A DNA stretch of 9,913 bases, from NCBI GenBank assembly GCA_007136595.1, contig SLGQ01000361.1, positions 1 through 9,913 on the forward strand, written 5' to 3'. The notes under the pieces were generated by a model. It searched no databases and had not been told where the DNA came from. It saw nothing but the letters and a program-made list of their open reading frames with translations. Shown in pieces: positions 1 to 5,978 of the stretch. This DNA is from Candidatus Sumerlaeota bacterium. Its GTDB lineage: Bacteria; UBP6; UBA1177. Position 1 is the first letter of the stretch, and each line of letters opens with the position of its first letter. A program made the translations under genes and the position numbers.

Positions 1-1562
1 TAAAGATGACGGAAACTTCTTACTCCGGTAAATACCATCGCGATTCCATTTTCATTACAAGCGTCAATGGATTCCTGATCTCTAACTGAACCACCCGGCT
101 GAATTATTGCTTTGATACCCGCACGGGCTGCCATATCAACACAATCTCTGAAAGGGAAAAAAGCGTCACTTGCCATTACAGTTCCGGCTACAGGTTTGTT
201 AGCTTTTTTAAGTGCGATCTCAAGTGAATCTATTCTTGACATCTGCCCCGCTCCAATCCCTATGGATGCTCTGTTTGAAGCAATAAGTATGGCGTTACTT
301 TTTATGTGTTTAACTAAATTCTGGGCAAATATCAAGTCCTTAATTTCGCTTTCAGAAGGTTTTTTTTCAGTTACGAACCGGAGATCATCCTCAGTAATTA
401 TTCTCCTGTCGTAATCTTCAACAAGCAACCCTCCCGATATTTTTTTAAATTCCCAGTCCATATCGGGGGTTTTGGCGAAACTGCCTGCTTCGATCAACCT
501 TATGTTTTTTTTCTTTTTAAGCAGCTCCAGAGATTTTTCATCAAATGAAGGGGCAATTACAGCTTCAACAAAAAGTTGAGATATCATCCCTGCCGTTTTT
601 TCATCAAGCTCGCAGTTTACAGCAATTATTGAACCGAAAGCACTTACCGGATCGCATTCAAGAGCCAGAGAATATGCTTCATGAAGAGATTCGGCAACGG
701 CGGCACCACAGGGATTTGTATGTTTAACGATCGCAACAGCAGGCTTGTCAAAATCTGCAACTATATTTTTAGCACTTTCCAAATCCATGTAGTTGTTAAA
801 AGAAAGCTGTTTCCCATGAAGCTGTTCAGCTGAAACGATGGTTCCCGAAGATGATGATCTGTCAATATAAACAGAAGCTTTCTGGTGAGGGTTTTCACCG
901 TATCTCAGATCTTCTTTTTTCGTAAATTGCAGTGTTATTATTTCGGGGTCTTCTTTTATTTTTTCCCCCTCACTGTTGATCAAAGAAAGATAACTGCTTA
1001 TATATCCGTCATATAAAGCAGTATGTGAAAAAGCTTTTTTTGAAAGCTTAAAACGGGTTTCTATTGAAAGATCTCCATTATTGTTCTTCAACTCTTCCAG
1101 CACTTCCCAATAGTCATCCGGTGAAGTAACAACAGCACAATTCCTGAAATTTTTTGCCGCACTCCTTATCAAAGTGGGCCCGCCTATGTCAATATTTTCA
1201 ATGATCTCATCCATATCCCCCCCCTTTTCAACAACAGCCGCAAAAGGGTAGAGATTGACAACCACCAGATCGAACATTTCAATTCCATGATCTTTTGCAG
1301 ATTTTATGTGATCTGCATTATCTCTGCAAGCAAGAATTCCGCCGTGAACTTTAGGATGCAAACTCTTAACTCTACCATCCATCATTTCAGGAAAACCGGT
1401 ATAATCTTCAATCTTTACAGCATCTATCCCCTCCTGTGTTATCATTCTGTGAGAACCTCCGGTGGAATAGATCTTAATTCCCATTTTGTTAATTTCCGAA
1501 ACAAAAGCAGTTAACCCTCTTTTGTCATAAACACTGACAATGGAATTTGAAATTCGACCCAT
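1..1562 (-). CDS. purH: Bifunctional AICAR formyltransferase / IMP cyclohydrolase (PurH)
   Basis: This enzyme catalyses the last two steps of de novo IMP synthesis in the cytoplasm: formylation of AICAR by 10-formyl-THF, then ring closure of FAICAR. Read from ATG at 1562 the frame is open for 520 codons and ends in HL followed by TA at base 1. The third base of the codon lies outside the window. PurH proteins usually end near a FRH motif, so this is almost certainly the natural stop and the gene is nearly complete. The N-terminal cyclohydrolase (MGS-like) domain shows STGGS (33-37), DGRVKSLHP (62-70) and VVNLYPF (101-107). The transferase domain shows RYGENPHQ (220-227), the catalytic KHTNPCG (280-286), KSNAI (421-425), GAGQMSR (437-443) and DAFFPFRD (466-473). 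AGGGAG (1571-1576) lies 8 nt upstream of the ATG. The gene is transcribed divergently from the rest of the window. Length and motifs are standard for the family. Confidence 0.97.
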   Translation of the reverse strand, partial: MGRISNSIVSVYDKRGLTAFVSEINKMGIKIYSTGGSHRMITQEGIDAVKIEDYTGFPEMMDGRVKSLHPKVHGGILACRDNADHIKSAKDHGIEMFDLVVVNLYPFAAVVEKGGDMDEIIENIDIGGPTLIRSAAKNFRNCAVVTSPDDYWEVLEELKNNNGDLSIETRFKLSKKAFSHTALYDGYISSYLSLINSEGEKIKEDPEIITLQFTKKEDLRYGENPHQKASVYIDRSSSSGTIVSAEQLHGKQLSFNNYMDLESAKNIVADFDKPAVAIVKHTNPCGAAVAESLHEAYSLALECDPVSAFGSIIAVNCELDEKTAGMISQLFVEAVIAPSFDEKSLELLKKKKNIRLIEAGSFAKTPDMDWEFKKISGGLLVEDYDRRIITEDDLRFVTEKKPSESEIKDLIFAQNLVKHIKSNAILIASNRASIGIGAGQMSRIDSLEIALKKANKPVAGTVMASDAFFPFRDCVDMAARAGIKAIIQPGGSVRDQESIDACNENGIAMVFTGVRSFRHL

Positions 1563-1601
1563 AATAAAAACTCCCTAAAAAACACCAAAATAGACTTTTA
1601 T

Positions 1602-1630
1602 TTTCTATCAGAACAAAAAAGCAAATGCAA
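1602..1630 (-). promoter_or_regulatory. Weak candidate promoter for purH
   Basis: On the minus strand TTGCAT (1625-1630) is followed after 17 bp by TAGAAA (1602-1607). The match to the sigma70 consensus is only 3/6 and 4/6. Its position 40 bp upstream of the purH start and its 17-bp spacer are right, but in AT-rich DNA such a match arises easily by chance. I saw no PurR-like operator or purine riboswitch in the short spacer. Confidence 0.25.
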
Positions 1631-1636
1631 CTTTTC

Positions 1637-1665
1637 TTGACCACGGAACTCCTCTCTGTTAATAT
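1637..1665 (+). promoter_or_regulatory. Candidate sigma70-like promoter for the small ORF and aroQ
   Basis: TTGACC (1637-1642), a 17-bp spacer, then TAATAT (1660-1665). This is 5/6 at the -35, with 5/6 or 4/6 at the -10 depending on alignment. The -10 ends 26 bp before the start codon at 1692, so the leader would be about 20 nt and would carry a strong ribosome binding site, GGAGGTG, at 1681-1687. It faces away from purH in the divergent spacer. Confidence 0.5.
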
Positions 1666-1691
1666 TTTCAAACTGTTTCCGGAGGTGGAAA

Positions 1692-1928
1692 ATGATCACA
1701 GAAACAATGGTGCTGATAGCTCTCAGACAGAAAAACTGGGGACAAGCTTCCGGCATGGCTGAAACCTTGTATGATAACAACAACAACCCTGTCATGGGGA
1801 ACATTGCCAAAGCTGCTCAAATAGCTGAATCTGAATTAAAAGCCGACTGGTTGCTTACAATTTGGTCAGAATTAAGGTGGAGTGAAATAAACGACGAGGA
1901 AGCATATTATGAAAATAGCAATAGTTGA
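1692..1928 (+). CDS. Small protein of unknown function, 78 aa
   Basis: I do not recognise this protein. The ATG at 1692 is preceded by an excellent Shine-Dalgarno (GGAGGTG, 1681-1687, 4 nt spacing) and by a sigma70-like promoter, so translation is credible. The product is acidic and looks mostly helical: residues 1-25, 33-50 and 50-66 could form three short helices, separated by an Asn-rich turn (DNNNNP, 28-33). There is no signal peptide, no transmembrane segment, no Cys and no recognisable motif. Its last 20 bp overlap the start of aroQ in another frame, which suggests translational coupling and co-transcription with aroQ. It could be a small regulatory or helical-hairpin protein, or a lineage-specific gene. 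The minus-strand frame over the same bases lacks comparable start signals. Confidence 0.65.
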   Translation: MITETMVLIALRQKNWGQASGMAETLYDNNNNPVMGNIAKAAQIAESELKADWLLTIWSELRWSEINDEEAYYENSNS

Positions 1929-2361
1929 GGGGCCCCTTCTGGACAGGATCGGCTCAAGAGAACCTGATGTTTATGGTAATTTTTCAAGAAAAGAAATGAT
2001 ACGGTCACTTAACGGTGAAGCGGAAAAATCAGGAATAGAGCTTGTTTTTCTAAGCTCATACATAGAAGGTGACCTGGCAAAACTTATCGTAAATTGTGAC
2101 GCTGACGGCATGATAATAAATCCGGGGGCATATACTCACACCAGTTTATTGCTCAGAGATGCACTTTTGTGTTGGGGAAAACCGTTTATTGAAGCACATT
2201 TTTCAAATGTTTTTGCAAGAGAGATTTTCAGGGAAAAGTCTTACATCAGCGATATTTCGAGTGGCTTTGTGGCAGGTTTTTCTGAAAACACTTACAAGAT
2301 AGCATTAGAGGGTCTTACGGCTCTTATTAAAAGAGACAATAAGATTCATGGTAAAACTTGA
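1909..2361 (+). CDS. aroQ: Type II 3-dehydroquinate dehydratase, divergent
   Basis: This enzyme converts 3-dehydroquinate to 3-dehydroshikimate (shikimate pathway, cytoplasm; the family forms dodecamers). At 150 residues it has the usual length. Family landmarks are the GP turn (8-9), SREPDVYG (16-23) with the lid Arg17 and catalytic Tyr22, INPGAYTHTS (70-79) with Asn71 and His77, IEAHFSN (94-100) with catalytic His97, and Arg104 and Arg108 in the following helix. Two departures stand out. The normally conserved GPNLN start reads GPLLD, so the active-site Asn (Asn12 in the M. tuberculosis enzyme) is Leu10. The usual HARE reads FARE. GAGGAA (1896-1901) gives 7-nt spacing to the chosen ATG, which lies inside the preceding small gene. 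The gene sits just upstream of efp, as in many bacteria, but without the pepP/pepQ-type peptidase gene often found between them. The fold is clear; full activity is less certain. Confidence 0.9.
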   Translation: MKIAIVEGPLLDRIGSREPDVYGNFSRKEMIRSLNGEAEKSGIELVFLSSYIEGDLAKLIVNCDADGMIINPGAYTHTSLLLRDALLCWGKPFIEAHFSNVFAREIFREKSYISDISSGFVAGFSENTYKIALEGLTALIKRDNKIHGKT

Positions 2362-2386
2362 CAAAAAAGATGGTTGACATTACGAT
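2358..2386 (+). promoter_or_regulatory. Candidate upstream promoter (P1) for efp operon
   Basis: A perfect TTGACA (2358-2363), overlapping the aroQ stop codon, is followed after 17 bp by TACGAT (2381-2386), which matches the -10 consensus at 4/6. A second promoter starts 16 bp downstream. Confidence 0.4.
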
Positions 2387-2402
2387 ACAGTGCCTTTATT
2401 TA
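2374..2402 (+). promoter_or_regulatory. Candidate promoter (P2) for efp operon
   Basis: A second perfect TTGACA (2374-2379), 17-bp spacer, then TATTTA (2397-2402), 4/6 to the consensus. It lies in the 86-bp aroQ-efp gap. A T-rich leader of about 40 nt leads to the efp ribosome binding site AGGAGA (2437-2442). The next seven gaps downstream are all 39 bp or less, so this is the likely main promoter of the block. Confidence 0.5.
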
Positions 2403-2447
2403 TAAGGGTTTTTTATTTGCTGTTATTTTAACTTTCAGGAGACATCA

Positions 2448-3011
2448 ATGCAGATTTCAACTTCCGACTTCAAAAGGGGATTAAGGATAGAGATCGACGG
2501 CACCCCCTACAAGATTATTGAAATGACCCATATTCAGCAAAAAAGAAGGGCAGTCATCAAAACAAAACTTAAAAATATTTTAACCGGATCAATAGCAGAA
2601 AGAACCTTTCTCTCCGGAGAAAGAGTTGACAAACCGGACCTTGAAGAAAAAGAGATGGAATTCCTTTACTCGGAGGGAGATATCTATCATTTCATGGATA
2701 TCGAAACTTACGAGCAGATGTCTATTGACCGTAAAGTGATCGAAGATGTTGTCCCGTATATGAAAGAAAATGAAAAAATGACAGTACAGTTTTATAACGG
2801 ATCACCGATTTCCGCAGATCTCCCTCAGTTCATAGAGGTTGAGATAGAGGAAACCGATCCCGGCTTCAAGGGTGACACTGTCACTACATCTTTTAAGCCG
2901 GCAAAACTTATTACCGGCGGCACTGTCATGGTTCCTCTTTTTGTTTCAACCGGTGATGTGATAAAAATCGGCACTGAAGACTTCAGATATGTTGAAAGGA
3001 TTAAAAAGTGA
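2448..3011 (+). CDS. efp: Elongation factor P with atypical loop
   Basis: EF-P binds between the ribosomal P and E sites and relieves stalling at polyproline. The 187-residue length and three-domain layout are normal: N-terminal KOW-like domain (about 1-63), central OB domain (about 64-127) and C-terminal OB domain (about 128-187). GDIYHFMDIETYEQ (77-90), DPGFKGDT (137-144) and residues 150-169 fit family signatures; the last segment fits the EF-P signature pattern (K-P-A, G, V-P, G). The odd part is the loop that normally reads KPGKG and carries the post-translationally modified Lys or Arg. Here it reads IQQKRRA (29-35), one residue shorter, with no Pro or Gly. The C-terminal DTRTGEY found in most EF-Ps is replaced by GTEDFRY (175-181). 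The start is set by AGGAGA 5 nt upstream. It could be a bona fide EF-P with a different or no modification, or an EfpL/YeiP-like variant. Confidence 0.93.
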   Translation: MQISTSDFKRGLRIEIDGTPYKIIEMTHIQQKRRAVIKTKLKNILTGSIAERTFLSGERVDKPDLEEKEMEFLYSEGDIYHFMDIETYEQMSIDRKVIEDVVPYMKENEKMTVQFYNGSPISADLPQFIEVEIEETDPGFKGDTVTTSFKPAKLITGGTVMVPLFVSTGDVIKIGTEDFRYVERIKK

Positions 3012-3049
3012 AGTTGATAATGATCAAATTTGTTGAGGGTTAGTTGTCC

Positions 3050-5188
3050 ATGCTGAAAGGAAGAAAAGCTGTTTCTGAGATCGAAGAATTTGAAAATCTG
3101 ATTAAAAAAAGACCGGATGATGATCGTGCATATGTGAGACTTGCTGAGTTATATGCCAGGAACGGAAATGAAGACAGAGCAATAGAGCTTTATGAAAAAG
3201 CGGCTTTGATATTTGAAAAAAAAGGGTTCCTGAATAAAGCGAAAGCGGTCCTGAAACAGGCACTGATGATCAACTCGGAACATGGCAAGATCAATGTTCT
3301 TCTGGCTGATTATGACAGACAAAGCGGTTTGATCAAGGATGCCATTATGAGATATCAGATAGCTGTAAATTACTACGCCAAGATCGGAAATAAAATTGCA
3401 GCTGTGAACATTCTCCGGAAAATTGTTGAGCTGAATCCCAATAACATCAACTTTATTCTTAAGTTGTGCAGCCTTCTTGTTGAAGAAAAAATGTATCACG
3501 AAGCGGAAAAACTTCTTACTCCTCTTGCCGGAGAATTAAAAGGAACAGGAAAAGTAAATGAATATGCTGCCACTCTAAAGCTTCTTTATACCGCTTCCGA
3601 CAATGATAGCGAAATAGGAAAAGACTTGGTAAATCTGTACCTTAAAAACTCAAGCTACTCCAATGCCCTTATTGTTCTTCAAAAACTTATTATTGATGAT
3701 CCTGATTCAATAGAATTTCTTGAAAAACTGGCGTTTGTCTTTGAAAAATTGGGGCAGCAACAAAAACTTATTGCCGCACTCAAACAAATAGCGGTTATTT
3801 TATCAAAAAAACAAAATTTTACAGAAAGAGAAAACATATACCGGAAAATACTTGAGCTTGACCCTGATGACAGAGAAGCTCTTTCAGCTTTAAAAGAAGA
3901 AGGGAAATTGAGAAACATCATTTCTGAAAAAATTGACGGCTCTTCAAACGAATTGCCTGAGTTTGATGAAGACGAACAGGATGATCTGGTAATTGATGTG
4001 GATGTAGATATGGAAGAAGATGCCGGATCCTTTAAAGAAGTGTCGGCTCCCGGACTTGATATTGAAACAGTTTTGAAAGAAGCAAAAGTCTTCATGAGCT
4101 ACAACCTTTACAACAAAGCAATTGATAGACTTCAGTCCTGTTCTGAATGGAAAACATCTCCTGAGGCACTTGATATTTTGATTCAGGCATATATCGGTTC
4201 CGGAGAAACGAACAGTGCCGGAGATCTTCTTATCATCTTGATAGATTTGATGCTTGAAAACGGCAATTTCGAAGATGTTTCTGATCTTATTTCAGACGCA
4301 GAATCAATTTTAGGCGAGGATGACGAAAGACTTCTTGCAAGAAAACAGCTTATTGAGGAAGTTGAGGCTGCGCCTGTTGAGGATGTTGAGGCTGCGCCTG
4401 TTGAGGATGTTGAGGCTTCGCCTGTTGAGGAGGTTGAAGCTTCGCCTGTTGAAGAGGTTGAGTCTCCGCTTGTTGAGGAAGTTGGGGCTGCGCCTGTTGA
4501 GGAGGTTGAGGATATTGAGGATGAAACCGTTGATATGATTTCTGATATTTCTTCCGGCACCCTTCTTTCAGGAGAAGATGAAGAACCAAAAGAAAAAGAG
4601 GAGAGAAAAGAATCATCTTTTGAAAATCTAACTTCAGATATTCTTTCTGAATTATTGGAACCACCTCAGACACAGCTTGACGAGCTTGAATTTTATATAA
4701 GCATTGAGGACTTTTCCAGTGCGACACAACTTCTTCAGGAATTGCTTATAAACTATCCTCAAAGTCGTTTTCTTGCAGGAATCAGAGAAATTCTCCCTGT
4801 AGGAGAAGAAGAGGACCTTTCAGGGACCATAGATGGAGTAAGAGAAGCTGAAACCGGGTTTTTGGGAGATAATCCTTCTGTAGATCAATTGTATGATACT
4901 GCTCTATCAAACCTTTCCATGGGAATGTTTTCAGAGGCTATTTCCATATTTACACAGGCTTTGGAGTATCAACCTGAAAACATTGCCTGTCTTACCGGTC
5001 TTTCTGAGGCTTATGAAAGTGCGGGGCTACTTGAAAAAAGCATCGAATCCCTTGAAAAGGCATTGGATTTTGCAGATGACAAAGAAATGGCAACGGAAAT
5101 CAAAGCGATGATAAAAGAAAAGAAAACCAAAATGGACAATACTGGTGGCAACAAAGGTAAGACAAAAGGAAAAACTAAGAACAAATAA
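3050..5188 (+). CDS. Large multi-TPR protein with acidic tandem-repeat linker
   Basis: This is a predicted soluble scaffold of 712 residues; I cannot assign a specific function. There is no signal peptide or transmembrane segment, so it is probably cytoplasmic. TPR-type helical hairpins fill residues about 20-280 (for example AYVRLAELYARNGNEDRAIE near 28-47 and ALSNLSMGMFSEAIS in the C-terminal set). An Asp/Glu-rich linker follows (about 297-327), then a helical section (about 336-432), then six 8-residue VExxPVEx repeats (438-485). More acidic linker leads to C-terminal TPRs (about 607-685) and a Lys/Gly-rich basic tail (about 688-712). I chose ATG 3050, 10 nt after GAGGG (3035-3039); TTG 3044 is the alternative but would be only 4 nt away. 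It lies 38 bp after efp and 13 bp before the exported protein, so all are probably co-transcribed. TPR scaffolds usually assemble protein complexes; partners are unknown. Confidence 0.85.
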   Translation: MLKGRKAVSEIEEFENLIKKRPDDDRAYVRLAELYARNGNEDRAIELYEKAALIFEKKGFLNKAKAVLKQALMINSEHGKINVLLADYDRQSGLIKDAIMRYQIAVNYYAKIGNKIAAVNILRKIVELNPNNINFILKLCSLLVEEKMYHEAEKLLTPLAGELKGTGKVNEYAATLKLLYTASDNDSEIGKDLVNLYLKNSSYSNALIVLQKLIIDDPDSIEFLEKLAFVFEKLGQQQKLIAALKQIAVILSKKQNFTERENIYRKILELDPDDREALSALKEEGKLRNIISEKIDGSSNELPEFDEDEQDDLVIDVDVDMEEDAGSFKEVSAPGLDIETVLKEAKVFMSYNLYNKAIDRLQSCSEWKTSPEALDILIQAYIGSGETNSAGDLLIILIDLMLENGNFEDVSDLISDAESILGEDDERLLARKQLIEEVEAAPVEDVEAAPVEDVEASPVEEVEASPVEEVESPLVEEVGAAPVEEVEDIEDETVDMISDISSGTLLSGEDEEPKEKEERKESSFENLTSDILSELLEPPQTQLDELEFYISIEDFSSATQLLQELLINYPQSRFLAGIREILPVGEEEDLSGTIDGVREAETGFLGDNPSVDQLYDTALSNLSMGMFSEAISIFTQALEYQPENIACLTGLSEAYESAGLLEKSIESLEKALDFADDKEMATEIKAMIKEKKTKMDNTGGNKGKTKGKTKNK
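4361..4504 (+). repeat. Six in-frame 24-bp tandem repeats in the TPR gene
   Basis: Six consecutive 24-bp units start at 4361, 4385, 4409, 4433, 4457 and 4481, each related to GTTGAGGCTGCGCCTGTTGA plus GGAT or GGAG. Units 1 and 2 are identical; the others differ by a few bases. A half unit precedes them (4349-4360) and a decayed unit follows (from 4505). The encoded unit is VEAAPVED and variants. Because 24 is a multiple of 3, copy-number change would lengthen or shorten the linker without a frameshift. Confidence 0.95.
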
Positions 5189-5201
5189 TAAAAGAGGTTT
5201 T

Positions 5202-5939
5202 ATGAAGGGTCAGCTATTTCGGGTATTTTTTCTTATTATTGTTCTCCTTGCAGGGCTGTCTGCCGAAGTTTCGGCAAGCAGATTAACAATACTGGTCAAC
5301 TACAAAAAAGGTTTGGAAAAAATTGAAAGCAGACCTCCTGATATAAAAGACGGATACTGGAGAATGGTTGTGACGGAAGTTCCTCTTGCCCAGGAAGCAG
5401 AAATTTATACAGCTGTAATTGAAGGATATGATGCAATTTCAAATTATACGGACACCGTAAATTTAAAAGGCGTTTCTGTTGACAGAAAAAGCATGCTTTT
5501 TCCTATTAACGGCCTTCTTAATATCGCAAACCAAGAAAACTTTGTTAGAACTTTTGAGCTTTTCAGAGAAGGGGAAGATACCCCGGTGTCCAGACTTGAG
5601 GTTCCAGCAAACGGCTCTATTTCCTATTCTTTTATCCGCTCAGGAGAATATACGCTTGTTGACAAAGTTTACAGGTGGAACACTATTAGAATAAGAGTTC
5701 TGAATGTTAACAAGCTTATGCGGTTTAAAGAAGGGGGAAACAGTTTTGAAATTACAGACATTTCGGCTGGGACATACACCCTGAGGGTATATTACGGTTC
5801 AAGGTGGATATATCAGGAAGACTTTATTGTAATAGGAAGTTCAGCCCAGACACTTGGCTACAGAATAGAAAACGGGAGCGTGGAAAGTGTTCCTACCGGT
5901 ACACATACCACAACGATTGGCGGAATGATCATAAGGTGA
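5202..5939 (+). CDS. Exported beta-sandwich protein, possible cupredoxin-like without copper ligands
   Basis: This is a predicted periplasmic or secreted protein of 245 residues. The N-terminus is a clear Sec signal peptide: basic MKGQLFR, hydrophobic 8-20, and likely cleavage after VSA (residue 25). There is no lipobox Cys and no second membrane segment. The mature part looks all-beta. Residues about 85-168 follow the layout of cupredoxin-like domains: LFPINGLLNIANQENFVRTF, a central loop, then an SGEYTLVDK strand and a closing strand ending RIRVLN. Residues about 170-212 resemble a carboxypeptidase-regulatory-like module (SFEITDISAGTYTLRVYYG). The expected copper-binding Cys and His are absent; His235 is the only His and there is no Cys. 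AGAGG (5193-5197) is 4 nt before the chosen ATG. An upstream in-frame ATG at 5145 would bury the signal peptide and lies inside the TPR gene. The fold assignment is an inference from pattern; no biochemical function is claimed. Confidence 0.85.
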   Translation: MKGQLFRVFFLIIVLLAGLSAEVSASRLTILVNYKKGLEKIESRPPDIKDGYWRMVVTEVPLAQEAEIYTAVIEGYDAISNYTDTVNLKGVSVDRKSMLFPINGLLNIANQENFVRTFELFREGEDTPVSRLEVPANGSISYSFIRSGEYTLVDKVYRWNTIRIRVLNVNKLMRFKEGGNSFEITDISAGTYTLRVYYGSRWIYQEDFIVIGSSAQTLGYRIENGSVESVPTGTHTTTIGGMIIR

Positions 5940-5978
5940 TGATGAAAAATGTATAAACAATAGCAGGAGAAACAATAT

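Noticed and set aside
1..2. Possibility that purH continues beyond the window as a longer or fused protein.
   Set aside because: The frame ends in FRHL then TA at the window edge, where PurH proteins normally stop; a TAA or TAG is by far the likeliest reading, though the last base is unseen.
112..1514. Short plus-strand open frames antisense to purH.
   Set aside because: The minus-strand purH frame is continuous with conserved motifs throughout, so these are shadows without supporting signals.
1598..1810. Minus-strand 70-residue open frame covering the purH upstream spacer and the small ORF.
   Set aside because: No SD is visible, the frame opposes a plus-strand ORF with strong start signals, and it would run through the purH promoter region.
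2393..2414. CCTT...AAGG hairpin followed by TTTTTT in the aroQ-efp gap, a possible intrinsic terminator.
   Set aside because: The stem is only 4 bp with a 7-nt loop, too weak for a terminator, and it overlaps the -10 region of the downstream candidate promoter.
4183..4727. Long open frames on both strands and in a second plus frame across the repeat region (Leu/Arg-rich, Ser/Thr-rich and Gln/Pro-rich products).
   Set aside because: The 24-bp repeat contains no stop in several frames, so low-complexity shadow ORFs arise automatically. None has an SD, and all lie inside the well-supported TPR gene.
5145..5201. In-frame upstream ATG that would add 19 residues to the exported protein.
   Set aside because: It lies inside the TPR gene, has no SD of note and would place a Lys/Arg/Asn-rich stretch ahead of a typical signal peptide that starts at 5202 with its own AGAGG.
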